A DNA stretch of 40,486 bases, from positions 1 to 40,486 of the forward strand of contig LUOO01000065.1 of the NCBI GenBank assembly GCA_001626765.1. Direction: 5' to 3'. Positions 18,654 through 27,247 of the stretch are shown here, in pieces. The translations under genes and the position numbers were made by a program. This DNA comes from Maritimibacter sp. REDSEA-S28_B5 (GTDB taxonomy: Bacteria > Pseudomonadota > Alphaproteobacteria > Rhodobacterales > Rhodobacteraceae). The notes below the pieces were generated by a model. That model had not been told where the DNA came from. It worked only from the letters and a program-made list of their open reading frames with translations, and made no database searches. How positions within the stretch are numbered: the stretch's first letter is position 1; each line of letters begins with the position of its first letter.

Positions 18654-19940
18654 ATGGCGCATATCGTCATACTCGGTGGGGGACTTGGAGGCACGATCCA
18701 GGCCTACGAGCTCAAGGAAACCCTGAACGCGAGCGACAGGATCACGCTCGTATCGAACAAACCCTATTTTCAGTTCACGCCGTCCAACCCATGGGCAGGT
18801 GTCGGTTGGCGGAACAAGAAGGAACTGACAGTCGATCTGGCCCCCGTGATGAAGCGGCGCGGCATCGACTTTGTCTGTGACGGGGCCAAGCAACTCCTAC
18901 CCACCGAAAACAAGATCCTGCTCGAGAGCGGGGCGGAAATCGTCTACGATTATCTGATTATCGCGACCGGCCCCGACCTCGCGTTCGACGAGATCGAGGG
19001 CTTTGGACCCGACGGACACACCAATTCCGTCTGCACCATCGAACATGCGGAGAAATCCGGTGCGAAGGGCGGCACGTGGGAAGCGTTCTGCGCCGATCCC
19101 GGTCCTATCGTGGTGGGCGCGGTCCAAGGGGCGAGCTGCTTTGGTCCGGCCTACGAATATCTCCTGACGCTCGACACCGACCTTCGCCGTCGCAAGATCA
19201 GGCACAAGGTGCCGATGACCTTCGTCACGTCGGAACCCTATGTCGGACATCTGGGTCTGGGAGGCGTGGGTGACACCAAGGGAATGCTGGAAAGCGCCCT
19301 GCGCGACCGGGACATCAGGTGGATCACGAACGCGCGGACCGACAAGTTCACCTCGGACGCGGTCCATGTGACCGAGTTCTACGAGGATGGATCGGGCGAG
19401 AAAAAGACACACGAGGTTCCCGCGAAATACAAGATGATGCTGCCTGCCTTCCGGGGCATCCCGGCGGTGCGCGGGATCGAAGGACTGGTGAACCCTCGTG
19501 GCTTCATCATCGTGGACGACTATCAGCGCAACCCGACGTATCGCAACATCTTCGGCATCGGCGTCGCCATCGCAATCGCACCACCGGTGGCAACACCCGT
19601 CCCGACCGGCGTTCCCAAGACCGGTTTCATGATCGAGTCGATGGTCACGGCGACGGCGCACAATCTGCCGCGCGTACTGCGGGGAGAGGAGCCCAACAAC
19701 CTGCCGTCATGGAACGCGCTTTGCCTTGCAGACTTCGGCGACCGGGGGGCCGCTTTCCTTGCCATGCCACAGAACCCGCCGCGCAACGTGAACTGGACGT
19801 CGGAGGGACGCTGGGTCCATTGGGCGAAGCTCGCCTTCGAATGGTATTTCATCCGCAAGGTAAGAAAGGGCGTGAGCGAGCCGTGGTATGAGAAAGTCAT
19901 CATGAAGATGATGAAGATCAACAAGGTCGACGCGCGCTGA
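18654..19940 (+). CDS. sqr: Sulfide:quinone oxidoreductase, type I
   Basis: A membrane-associated flavoprotein that oxidises sulfide to polysulfide or sulfane sulfur and reduces quinone. The 428-residue protein starts MAHIVILGGGLGGT, the FAD fingerprint, directly after GGAGGAAC. All three cysteines expected for type I SQR are present: Cys127 (NSVCTIEHA), Cys162 (VQGASCFGPAYEY) and Cys357 (NALCLADFGDRG). Other signatures are VTSEPYVGHLGLGGVGDTKG, TPVPTGVPKTGFMIESMV and a basic amphipathic C-terminus (EWYFIRKVRKG...MKMMKINK) suited to membrane attachment. There is no signal peptide, although SQR acts at the periplasmic or membrane face. The upstream ATTC-N8-GAAT site suggests sulfide-responsive control. 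A strong hairpin ends the transcript. Confidence 0.94.
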   Translation: MAHIVILGGGLGGTIQAYELKETLNASDRITLVSNKPYFQFTPSNPWAGVGWRNKKELTVDLAPVMKRRGIDFVCDGAKQLLPTENKILLESGAEIVYDYLIIATGPDLAFDEIEGFGPDGHTNSVCTIEHAEKSGAKGGTWEAFCADPGPIVVGAVQGASCFGPAYEYLLTLDTDLRRRKIRHKVPMTFVTSEPYVGHLGLGGVGDTKGMLESALRDRDIRWITNARTDKFTSDAVHVTEFYEDGSGEKKTHEVPAKYKMMLPAFRGIPAVRGIEGLVNPRGFIIVDDYQRNPTYRNIFGIGVAIAIAPPVATPVPTGVPKTGFMIESMVTATAHNLPRVLRGEEPNNLPSWNALCLADFGDRGAAFLAMPQNPPRNVNWTSEGRWVHWAKLAFEWYFIRKVRKGVSEPWYEKVIMKMMKINKVDAR

Positions 19941-19948
19941 ACGCCTGC

Positions 19949-21712
19949 TCAAACGAAATGCAAATGGGCCGCCCCTGATCGGGCGGCCCATTGTCGTTGT
20001 CCGGCAGAGGCGTCGCGGCGTGGTGTCAGTAAAGACCGCCGGAGCCAAGCATCCCGCCCGAGTCCGCTCCGGCGGCGCCGGGCGCCCTGAAGGTCGGGGC
20101 CGGGGTGGGTTGCGGCGTGGGCGCCGCCGGCTGGGCAGGTTGTTGTGCCGGCTCCTGAAGCGGTGCCTGTGTCGGTTCCGGCGTCGGTGCCGGTGCCGGG
20201 CGTTTCGGGCGCATTTTGCGCTTCTCCCGTCTCCGCCGCTGTCTCCCCGGAAGTCCCAGTCACGGTAGCGGGGGCTTCGGTTGCAACGGTCACCGGCGCG
20301 GGCGTGCCACCCTCGTACATCGACGACAGGATACCGTTGACCCATTCGCCCGACACGCTCTCACCCGAGGCATAGACCACTGTGCCCTGGCCCTGCCGCA
20401 GGTCGTTGGCAAAGCCGCCCTCGTAGACATCGCCGTTGGGATAGGTCGCCTTGCCCGTGCCGTGCTTGAGGCCCGCTTGCCAGCCGCCTTCGTAGATAAA
20501 GCCGTCCGTGAGCGTGAGCGTTCCGGTGCCCTGATAGCGCCCGGCGGCCCAGCCACCGACATAGGTCGAACCGTCTTCGTAGGTCTCGCTCCCTTGCCCG
20601 TCGCGCTTGCCCGCTTTCCAGCCGCCGGTGTAGCCGTGGCCATCGGGGTAGGAGAGCGTGCCTTCGCCCTCGAAGAGCGCCGAGACGAAGCCGCCTTCAT
20701 AGGTCGCCCCCGTGGGATAGGTCGCGCGGCCCGTGCCCTCGATCACGCCATCACGCCAGCCGCCGACATAGGTGCCGCCATCGGGATAAGTGATCGTGCC
20801 CTGCCCGTCGGGCAGACCCGCTCGGAAGGTGCCGGTATAGGTCGATCCGTCGGGATAGGTCACGGTCCCCTGCCCCTCGATCTGCCCGTCCACCCAGTTG
20901 CCCGCGTAGACATAGCCGTCCTTGCCGGTGAAGGTGCCCTCGCCCGAACGATGATCGGCGGCGAACGTGCCGGAATAGCTGTCGCCGTTCGCATAGGTCA
21001 CGGTCCCCTGCCCGGCGCGCGCGCCCTCGGCAAAGGCACCGGTGTAGACGTCACCATTGGCCTGCGTCAGCGTGCCCTGCCCGTGCATCTGGCCCGCCTG
21101 CCATTCCCCTTCGTAGCGCATCCCGTCCGCGCCGACGAAGGTGCCGGTGCCAGACCGCTGGTCGCCCGCGAAACCGCCTTCGTAGACCGAACCGTCCGGG
21201 TAGGTCTCGCGACCCTGCCCGTCCTTCTTGCCCATGTTCCAGTCGCCTTCGTAGGTCAGGCCCGTTGGGCTGACCATCGTGCCGCGCCCGTGGTGCAGCG
21301 CCTCGCGCAGCCCGCCCTCGTAGGTCACGCCGTTGGCATAGTTCGCGATCCCGTCGCCGGTGATCTTGCCGTCGATCCAGTCGCCCTCGAAGCTCGACCC
21401 GTCGGCAAAGGTGATCTTGCCGAAGCCATGCGGCTTGCCCGCGGCAAAGTTGCCGACATAGACCGACCCGTTCGGAAACCGCGCCGTGCCCTCGCCCCGG
21501 ATTTCGCCGTCCACGAAGGTCCCGGTGTATTCATAACCCGTGGGCGTGCGCAGGGTGCCCGAGCCATGCGGCTGGCCGTCCCTGAACGTGCCCTCATAGA
21601 CGCGCCCATCGTCGTATTGCATCGTCTCGACTTGGGCGAGCGCGGCACCGGTGGCCAACGCCAGCGTCAGGCTGAGCGGGAGAACATGACGGAAACGGCG
21701 GGTTCTGGGCAT
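19949..21712 (-). CDS. Exported MORN-repeat protein (19 repeats) with a probable C-terminal frameshift
   Basis: ATG 21712 gives a Sec signal peptide, LPLSLTLALATGAALA, cleaved before QVET. The mature protein has 19 consecutive 23-residue MORN repeats of the form PDGxxYEGxWxxGxxxGxGTxTY, from about residue 33 to 470, then a Thr/Ala/Glu linker. As written, the frame goes on as GTGTDAGTDTGTASGAG, includes a TTTCPAGG stretch and stops at 19949, after reading through the strong terminator hairpin. A one-base shift near 20200 instead gives a Pro/Gln-rich tail (PAPAPTPEPTQAPLQEPAQ) ending GGMLGSGGLY at 20026, just before that hairpin. I consider 20026 the true end. MORN repeats in bacteria are often envelope- or lipid-associated, but the role here is unknown. 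Confidence 0.88.
   Translation of the reverse strand: MPRTRRFRHVLPLSLTLALATGAALAQVETMQYDDGRVYEGTFRDGQPHGSGTLRTPTGYEYTGTFVDGEIRGEGTARFPNGSVYVGNFAAGKPHGFGKITFADGSSFEGDWIDGKITGDGIANYANGVTYEGGLREALHHGRGTMVSPTGLTYEGDWNMGKKDGQGRETYPDGSVYEGGFAGDQRSGTGTFVGADGMRYEGEWQAGQMHGQGTLTQANGDVYTGAFAEGARAGQGTVTYANGDSYSGTFAADHRSGEGTFTGKDGYVYAGNWVDGQIEGQGTVTYPDGSTYTGTFRAGLPDGQGTITYPDGGTYVGGWRDGVIEGTGRATYPTGATYEGGFVSALFEGEGTLSYPDGHGYTGGWKAGKRDGQGSETYEDGSTYVGGWAAGRYQGTGTLTLTDGFIYEGGWQAGLKHGTGKATYPNGDVYEGGFANDLRQGQGTVVYASGESVSGEWVNGILSSMYEGGTPAPVTVATEAPATVTGTSGETAAETGEAQNAPETPGTGTDAGTDTGTASGAGTTTCPAGGAHAATHPGPDLQGARRRRSGLGRDAWLRRSLLTPRRDASAGQRQWAARSGAAHLHFV
19963..19992. terminator. Strong bidirectional terminator between sqr and the MORN gene
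   Basis: AATGGGCCGCCC and GGGCGGCCCATT form a perfect 12-bp stem with a 6-base loop. It lies after the sqr stop, and also after the stop at 20026 that ends the more plausible C-terminal frame of the convergent MORN gene. Confidence 0.9.
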
Positions 21713-21900
21713 CAAATCGGGTATCCTCGGGCAGTCCGGCTCTGGCAGCGGGGTGGCGAAAGCTGGCCGGATAGGTTGGTCCGAAACCTAAAGTCCCACG
21801 CGAGGGGAGACAATTGTTTTTCCATGACATTCGCGGCACTCGGCTTTTCTGCGCTGGCAAAGGCCGGTAAAGGTTGCCCTGACCGACGATAGGGACCCCG

Positions 21901-23562
21901 ATGACCGAGACGATCAAACTCGCCCTGGCGCAACTGAACCCCACCGTGGGCGACATCCCCGGCAACGCCGCCCGCGCGCGCGAGGCTTGGGAATGGGGCC
22001 GCGCGCAGGGCGCGGACGCGGTGATGCTGACCGAGGCCTTCCTCACCGGCTACCAGCCGCAGGATCTCGTCATGCGCCCTGCCTTCTGGGCTGAAGCGAT
22101 GGAGACCTGCGCGGCGCTCGCCGCCGACTGCGCCGATGGCCCGATGCTGGGGATCGGCTGCCCCTATCACGACGGCAAATCGCTCTATAATGCCTTCTGG
22201 CTGCTCGAGGGCGGCGTGGTCAAACACCGCATCCTCAAGCAGCTTCTGCCCAACGAGACGGTCTTCGACGAAAAGCGCTTGTTCACCGCCGCCGGGCCGC
22301 AGGAGCCGATCATGCTGGGGGGCCTCTGCCTTGGTATCCCGATCTGCGAGGATGCCTGGTGGCCCGACGCGGTCTGCGCCGATCTCGCCGCCAAGGGGGC
22401 CGAGGTGCTCTTTGTCCCCAATGGCTCGCCCTACTACCGGGGCAAGGTCGCGCATCGGCACGACGTGCTGCGCGGCCGGGTCGAGGAAACCGGGCTGCCG
22501 CTCGTCTATCTCAACATGGTGGGCGGACAGGATGATCAGGTGTTCGAGGGCGCGAGCTTCGGGATGGACGTGCAGGGCGAGATGGCCTTTCAGTTCCCGC
22601 AGTTCGACGAAGTGATGCAGATTGTCGAATTGGAGAAGTCTGACGGTGCATGGCGGATCGTTCCCGCCGAGGTGGTCCCGGCCAAGCCGGATTACGAGGC
22701 CGACTACCGCGTAATGACCGAGGGTCTGCGCGACTACATGAAGAAGACCGGGTTCAAGAAGGTGCTCCTGGGCCTTTCGGGCGGGATCGACAGCGCCGTC
22801 GTCGCCACCATTGCGGCCGATGCGCTGGGGCCGGACAACGTCCGCTGCGTGATGCTGCCGTCGGAATATACCTCGCAAGCCTCGCTCGACGATGCCGAAG
22901 CGGTCGCCAAGGCGCTGGGCTGCCGCTACGACTACGTGCCTATTTCCGGGCCGCGCGCGGCGGTGACCGAGGCGCTCGCGCCGCTTTTCGAAGGCACCAA
23001 GCCCGACCTCACTGAGGAGAACATCCAGTCCCGCCTGCGCGGCCTGCTCCTCATGGCGCTGTCCAACAAGTTCGGCGAAATGCTCCTGACCACGGGCAAC
23101 AAGTCCGAGGTCGCGGTAGGCTATGCCACGATCTACGGCGACATGGCAGGGGGCTACAACCCGATCAAGGACCTTTACAAGACTCGCGTGTTCGAAGCCT
23201 GCCGCTGGCGCAACGACAACCATCGGGACTGGATGATGGGGCCTCGGGGCGAGGTCATCCCAACCCGCGTGATCGAGAAACCGCCCAGCGCGGAACTGCG
23301 CGACGACCAGAAGGACAGCGACAGCCTGCCCCCCTACGAGGTGCTCGACCCGATCCTCGAGGGGCTCGTGGACCATGAGTTGTCTGTGGCCGAACTGGTC
23401 GCCCGCGGCTTTGATCGCGACACCGTGAAGCGGATTGAACACCTGATTTTCATCAGCGAATACAAACGCTTCCAGTCGGCGCCCGGGGCACGGCTGACGA
23501 TGCGGAGCTTCTGGCTCGACCGCCGCTACCCGATCGTGAACCGCTGGCGCGACAAGACCTGA
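21901..23562 (+). CDS. nadE: Glutamine-dependent NAD+ synthetase
   Basis: Last step of NAD biosynthesis, amidating nicotinic acid adenine dinucleotide with ammonia from glutamine. The 553-residue protein has an N-terminal nitrilase-type glutaminase domain with the Glu-Lys-Cys triad visible at Glu45 (LTEAFLTGY), Lys113 (ILKQLLPN) and Cys149 (GIPICEDAWW). The C-terminal synthetase domain has the PP-loop LGLSGGIDSAVVATI, with TTGNKSEVAVGYATIYGDMAGGYNP given in parts as TTGNKSEVAVGYAT and YGDMAGGYNP. ATAGGGA lies upstream of the ATG. It is divergent from the MORN gene across a 188-base gap. Confidence 0.96.
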   Translation: MTETIKLALAQLNPTVGDIPGNAARAREAWEWGRAQGADAVMLTEAFLTGYQPQDLVMRPAFWAEAMETCAALAADCADGPMLGIGCPYHDGKSLYNAFWLLEGGVVKHRILKQLLPNETVFDEKRLFTAAGPQEPIMLGGLCLGIPICEDAWWPDAVCADLAAKGAEVLFVPNGSPYYRGKVAHRHDVLRGRVEETGLPLVYLNMVGGQDDQVFEGASFGMDVQGEMAFQFPQFDEVMQIVELEKSDGAWRIVPAEVVPAKPDYEADYRVMTEGLRDYMKKTGFKKVLLGLSGGIDSAVVATIAADALGPDNVRCVMLPSEYTSQASLDDAEAVAKALGCRYDYVPISGPRAAVTEALAPLFEGTKPDLTEENIQSRLRGLLLMALSNKFGEMLLTTGNKSEVAVGYATIYGDMAGGYNPIKDLYKTRVFEACRWRNDNHRDWMMGPRGEVIPTRVIEKPPSAELRDDQKDSDSLPPYEVLDPILEGLVDHELSVAELVARGFDRDTVKRIEHLIFISEYKRFQSAPGARLTMRSFWLDRRYPIVNRWRDKT

Positions 23563-23577
23563 GGGAAGAATCCCGGT

Positions 23578-23645
23578 TTTCCCTGGATTTTCGGGAACAA
23601 ACGGTCCCCGGCCCCGTTTTCATCACCTTCGACGCTGATGAAACG
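23578..23645 (+). other. Two weak hairpins downstream of nadE
   Basis: TTCCC...GGGAA (about 23578-23596) and GTTTTCATCA...TGATGAAAC (23616-23644, one bulge) lie between the nadE stop and the next gene. They may terminate or attenuate readthrough. Neither has a clean T-run. Confidence 0.35.
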
Positions 23646-23663
23646 AAACCGGAACATGAACTG

Positions 23664-24242
23664 ATGCCCACGCGCACCGACATCCATGCGAGACCTCTGC
23701 CCCGGCGGCCACTGCGGCGCGACGGGCTGGCCTTGGTTACACTGGGTCTCGTGGGGATCGGAACGCTTGTTGCCTCGGGTGGTGCCGCCGTCACAGGTTC
23801 CGCGCCACTCATCGTGTTTCTTGTTCTTCCTGTGATGCTCGGCGTTGCATTTTTAGCGGTGAGTTACGGGTCTGCCCGGACCGAGCGCCGCATCGCGACG
23901 GTCGACATGCTGGGCGTCGAGGCCGGGGTGTTTGGTCTGCTTCCCTGGGACCAGATCGCACGGATTGAACGGCGCGCGCCAGACTGGCTGCGTGAAGAGG
24001 CCCTGATCGTGCGCCCAAAAGACGGGCACGACGCGCGGCGCGTGATCCATATCGGCCGGTCGGCCCGCGCGCCCGAAGACGTGGTGCGCGACGTGCTGGA
24101 GGTTTTGGAAGAAGCCGGGATGCGCGCCTCCTACGTGGACGCGAGGGCCCCGACCGAACGCCCGGTCTGGGCGGTCACGACGGCGAAACGTCCTGCGCGG
24201 CAGCGTCCCCCGAGCCTGAAAGCCCTGCCCGCGTCCGCATGA
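23664..24242 (+). CDS. Membrane protein of unknown function, two N-terminal transmembrane segments
   Basis: A 192-residue protein I do not recognise. A basic N-terminus (RPLPRRPLRRD) is followed by two hydrophobic helices, LALVTLGLVGIGTLVASGGAAV and PLIVFLVLPVMLGVAFLAVSY (about 23-44 and 48-68), each described here by its ends. The soluble domain then has TVDMLGVEAGVFGLLPWDQIARIE. The layout of two helices followed by a domain with a WDQIxxIE element resembles bacterial PH-like membrane proteins, but this is only a resemblance. The C-terminus is basic and Pro-rich. Its last 68 bases overlap the 3' end of the convergent MaoC gene, so the true C-terminus may be shorter or frameshifted. Confidence 0.65.
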   Translation: MPTRTDIHARPLPRRPLRRDGLALVTLGLVGIGTLVASGGAAVTGSAPLIVFLVLPVMLGVAFLAVSYGSARTERRIATVDMLGVEAGVFGLLPWDQIARIERRAPDWLREEALIVRPKDGHDARRVIHIGRSARAPEDVVRDVLEVLEEAGMRASYVDARAPTERPVWAVTTAKRPARQRPPSLKALPASA

Positions 24243-24675
24243 TGTGGTTGCCGATGTAGGTGGCGATTTGCTCGTCGCCGCCGTGCTCGCGCTTGCGAAA
24301 CACCTCGTATCGCATGGAGACATAGCCGCGGTCCGTGCGGCGCGACGGCGCCGCGCGCACGACTTCGCCCACCGCATAGATTTCGTCCCCCGGCAGGGTT
24401 GGCTTGAGCCACCGGACCTCGTCGACCCCCGACGCCCCCATGCTCGCCTCGTCCCAAACGCCCGCCTTCATGGCAAGATTGAAACAGACGAGCAGCGTCT
24501 GCCAGCCCGAGGCGATGAGCGTGCCGAAATGGCTTTGCGCGGCGGCCTCTTCGTCCAGGTGAAAGGGCTGCGGGTCCCAGTCGCGGGCAAAGCCGACGAT
24601 GTCGTCACGGGTCAGGACTTGCGAACCGGTCGTGAAGGTGAAGCCGACCGGGAGGTCCTCGAAGTAATGTTGCAT
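24175..24675 (-). CDS. MaoC family (R)-hydratase-like protein
   Basis: A hot-dog-fold protein of 166 residues related to MaoC/(R)-specific enoyl-CoA hydratases. MQHYFEDLPVGFTF is the expected N-terminus. TRDDIVGFARDWDPQPFHLDEEAA contains the hydratase Asp/His pair (DWDPQPFH), and GTLIASGWQT follows, with the later segment VRWLKPTLPGDEIYAVGEVV typical of the family. ATG 24675 is selected by this homology; the longer upstream frame runs through the next gene. It begins 4 bases after the stop of the upstream membrane-protein gene, suggesting a two-gene operon. The acyl substrate is unknown. It overlaps the convergent gene by 68 bases at its 3' end. Confidence 0.88.
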   Translation of the reverse strand: MQHYFEDLPVGFTFTTGSQVLTRDDIVGFARDWDPQPFHLDEEAAAQSHFGTLIASGWQTLLVCFNLAMKAGVWDEASMGASGVDEVRWLKPTLPGDEIYAVGEVVRAAPSRRTDRGYVSMRYEVFRKREHGGDEQIATYIGNHIMRTRAGLSGSGDAAAQDVSPS

Positions 24676-24679
24676 GAGA

Positions 24680-24982
24680 TCACCCGATGTCGATGGTGCC
24701 GTCGGTGATGAACCCCGCGGTGCCCGCGAAGAGCGCCGCCGCAATCAGGATCCCGATGAGCAGGATGCCTGGCACGCGGCTCGCCACGCGCTGCATCGAC
24801 CGCTTTTCGAACCGGCGCCCATAGATGAACAGAAGCACGGCGAGAGTGCTGGCCACCACCTGCCAGAGCAGGAAATGCGACAGGCCAAAGGCTCCCCCGC
24901 CTCCGCCGAAATCCAGAAACGCGCCCACGAAAGTCACGGTCCAGGCCAGAAGCCCGAGGCGAAAGATCGAGGTCTCACTCAT
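24680..24982 (-). CDS. Small membrane protein of unknown function
   Basis: A 100-residue protein with three predicted membrane segments: IFRLGLLAWTVTFVGAFLDF, GLSHFLLWQVVASTLAVLLFI and VPGILLIGILIAAALFAGTAG, described here by their ends. A Gly run (GGGGGAFG) forms the first loop and a basic loop (GRRFEKRSMQRVASR) lies between segments two and three. I recognise no family. The frame is closed, the start MSETSIF is reasonable, and it is 4 bases from the following MaoC gene, so the two are probably co-transcribed. Confidence 0.65.
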   Translation of the reverse strand: MSETSIFRLGLLAWTVTFVGAFLDFGGGGGAFGLSHFLLWQVVASTLAVLLFIYGRRFEKRSMQRVASRVPGILLIGILIAAALFAGTAGFITDGTIDIG

Positions 24983-25051
24983 GGTGCAACTCTGACATCC
25001 CCTGCTGCCCGCGCAATATGAAAACCCTTGCTTTCGCCATGTAACCTGACG

Positions 25052-25825
25052 CTAACCGAGTGTCACGTCCAGAAACATCATGAGGACGAGGCCGATCATG
25101 AGACCCGTGGTCGCACGGTTCTGGTGGCCATGGCGGTGCGTTTCGGGGATGATTTCGTGGCTGATGATGAACATCATGGCACCTGCGGCAAAGGTCAGTC
25201 CCCAGGGAAGTAGCGCCTCGGACACCGTGACCGCGATCACCCCGATCAGCCCACCGACGGGTTCGATAAGACCGGTCAGAAGCGCGATGAAAAAGCTCTG
25301 TCCCTTGGAATAGCCCAGCCCCCGCAGGGCAACCGCGACCGCCAGCCCCTCGGGCGCGTTCTGAAGCCCGATGCCCGTGGCCAGCGACAGGCCATTGGCC
25401 ACGTTTCCGCCGCCGAAACCGACGCCGACCGCCATGCCCTCGGGAAAGTTGTGGATCGTGATCGCGATGACGAAGAGCCAGATCCGTGACAGCGCGCCGG
25501 GGTCCGCGCCCTCGGGCCCGACGATGAAATGCTCGTGGGGCAGAAAAGCGTTCATCGCCCAGACGACGACGGCACCCAAGAGCACGCCGCCCACGGCGAT
25601 CCCCGCCGCGATCCAGACCGAACCTGACCGCTCTTCGGCAAAGGCGATCCCCGGAAGGATCAGCGAAAAGAACGAGGCCGAGATCATGACTCCCGCCGCA
25701 AAGCCCAGAAGCGTGTCCGACCATTGCCGCGAGATTGTCTTGCCAAAGAGCACGGCCAGGGCCCCGACCCCGGTCATAAGCCCCGCGCCAAGGCTCGCGA
25801 GCAATCCGATTGCGATGATACTCAT
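25052..25825 (-). CDS. ZIP family divalent metal transporter (ZupT-like)
   Basis: A 257-residue inner-membrane transporter that would import zinc or another divalent metal. The metal-site helices are clear: ITIHNFPEGMAVG (TM4) and GIGLQNAPEGLAVAVALRG (TM5), followed by MMFIISHEIIPETHRHGHQ, a histidine-rich loop after the TM7 HEIIPE motif. The N-terminus has GLLASLGAGLMTGVGAL. ATG 25825 is used; a TTG two codons upstream is the only alternative. It is divergent from the lactate dehydrogenase gene. No Zur-like operator was recognised in the short gap, so regulation is unclear. Substrate specificity between zinc, iron and manganese cannot be told from sequence. Confidence 0.92.
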   Translation of the reverse strand: MSIIAIGLLASLGAGLMTGVGALAVLFGKTISRQWSDTLLGFAAGVMISASFFSLILPGIAFAEERSGSVWIAAGIAVGGVLLGAVVVWAMNAFLPHEHFIVGPEGADPGALSRIWLFVIAITIHNFPEGMAVGVGFGGGNVANGLSLATGIGLQNAPEGLAVAVALRGLGYSKGQSFFIALLTGLIEPVGGLIGVIAVTVSEALLPWGLTFAAGAMMFIISHEIIPETHRHGHQNRATTGLMIGLVLMMFLDVTLG

Positions 25826-25917
25826 GCGCAATCCCTGCGCGTTTCGTCACGTCGCCGCAAGCCCGCGTTGTGCGAAGGCACCATGCCCGCTAAGAAAAAT
25901 CGAAACGGGAGGAAAGA

Positions 25918-27081
25918 ATGGCCGTCATCACCAGCATCGAGGACCTCAAGCGCCTCTACCGCCGTCGCGTGCCGAAGATGTTCTACGACTATTGCGAAAG
26001 CGGCTCATGGACCGAGCAGACGTTCCGCGAGAACTCGTCCGACTTCGACGACATTTATCTGCGGCAAAGGGTGGCCGTGGATATGACGAACCGAACGACA
26101 CGCACCAAGATGATCGGTCAGGACGTGGCGATGCCGGTCGCGCTCGCCCCCGTGGGCCTGACGGGCATGCAGTCGGCGGATGGCGAGATCAAGGCGGCGC
26201 GGGCGGCGGAAAAATTCGGCGTGCCCTTCACGCTCTCCACCATGTCGGTCTGTTCGATCGAGGATGTGGCGGCGCATACCTCCGCGCCCTTCTGGTTCCA
26301 GCTCTACGTGATGCGCGATCAGGATTACCTCAGACGCCTCATCCAGCGGGCCAAGGACGCGAAGTGCTCGGCGCTCGTGCTGACGCTCGATCTGCAAATC
26401 CTGGGCCAGCGGCACAAGGACCTCAAGAATGGCCTGTCGGTGCCGCCGAAACCGACGCCTGCGAACATCCTGAACCTCTCGACGAAATGGCGTTGGGGCA
26501 AGGACATGCTGGGCACGAAACGCCGCACGTTCGGCAACATCGTGGGCCACGCCAAGGGCGTCGAAAGCCTCACCTCACTCATGCACTGGACCGCCGAGCA
26601 ATTCGACCCGCGCCTCGACTGGCAGAAGGTCGAGGAGATCCGCGACCTCTGGGGCGGCAAGCTTATCCTCAAGGGGATCATGGAACCCGAGGACGCCACC
26701 ATGGCCGCGAAAATCGGCGCGGATGCCATCGTTGTGTCAAACCACGGCGGGCGGCAGCTGGACGGCGCGCTGTCCTCGATCCGGGCGCTCGACCCGATCC
26801 TGCAGGCGGTGGGCGATCAGGTCGAGGTGCATCTGGACAGCGGCATCCGCTCGGGTCAGGACGTGCTCAAGGCCGTCGCGATGGGCGCGACCGGCACCTA
26901 CATCGGGCGTGCCTTCATCTACGGGCTGGGCGCGATGGGCGAGGCGGGCGTGACCCGCGCGCTCGAGATCATCCACAAGGAACTCGACGTTTCCATGGCG
27001 TTTTGCGGCCATCGGGACATCAACGCCGTCTCGCGCGACATCCTGCGCGTGCCGCAGGATTTCTCGGGCCGCTGGGCATAG
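25918..27081 (+). CDS. lldD: FMN-dependent L-lactate dehydrogenase / alpha-hydroxy-acid oxidizing protein
   Basis: A 387-residue TIM-barrel flavoenzyme that oxidises L-lactate or a related 2-hydroxy acid and passes electrons to the respiratory chain or oxygen. The N-terminus IEDLKRLYRRRVPKMFYDYCESGSW is typical, quoted here by its ends IEDLKRL and MFYDY. FMN and substrate signatures are LAPVGLTGMQ, FTLSTMSVCSIEDV, WFQLYVMRD, LTLDLQILGQRHKD, VSNHGGRQLDGA with the catalytic His, and HLDSGIRSGQDVLKA with the substrate-binding Arg. Family length is normal. GGGAGGA lies 7 bases before the ATG. The gene stands alone and is followed by a GCAA-loop hairpin. The exact hydroxy acid cannot be assigned from sequence. 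Confidence 0.92.
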   Translation: MAVITSIEDLKRLYRRRVPKMFYDYCESGSWTEQTFRENSSDFDDIYLRQRVAVDMTNRTTRTKMIGQDVAMPVALAPVGLTGMQSADGEIKAARAAEKFGVPFTLSTMSVCSIEDVAAHTSAPFWFQLYVMRDQDYLRRLIQRAKDAKCSALVLTLDLQILGQRHKDLKNGLSVPPKPTPANILNLSTKWRWGKDMLGTKRRTFGNIVGHAKGVESLTSLMHWTAEQFDPRLDWQKVEEIRDLWGGKLILKGIMEPEDATMAAKIGADAIVVSNHGGRQLDGALSSIRALDPILQAVGDQVEVHLDSGIRSGQDVLKAVAMGATGTYIGRAFIYGLGAMGEAGVTRALEIIHKELDVSMAFCGHRDINAVSRDILRVPQDFSGRWA

Positions 27082-27129
27082 CGACCCACCGCGCCGATCC
27101 CGCCGGAGGCGGGGCGGCGCAATCCCTGC

Positions 27130-27145
27130 GCGGGCGCAAGCCCGC
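27130..27145 (+). terminator. GC hairpin downstream of lldD
   Basis: GCGGGC and GCCCGC pair around a GCAA tetraloop. A second weak GC stem lies just before it at about 27092-27118. No T-run follows, so termination is inferred from position. Confidence 0.4.
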
Positions 27146-27247
27146 TCCATGCGGTAACGCGACGCGCGCAAGGCCAACCATACAAGGCCCGAGCCACCAC
27201 TTTTCCCTTCCCAAACCCACGATTCCCCACTATACGCGCGCACTCAT

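Noticed and set aside
19550..19600. Apparent loss of an SQR active-site cysteine in GVAIAIAP
   Set aside because: Counting residues puts the third catalytic cysteine at Cys357 in NALCLADFGD, so all three are present.
20300..21650. Regular DNA repeats suggesting a CRISPR or tandem-repeat array
   Set aside because: The period of about 69 bases is the 23-residue MORN unit; there are no identical repeats with unique spacers.
20216..21892. A 558-residue open frame antisense to the MORN gene
   Set aside because: The repeat periodicity of the MORN array produces a periodic antisense frame; there is no independent evidence of coding.
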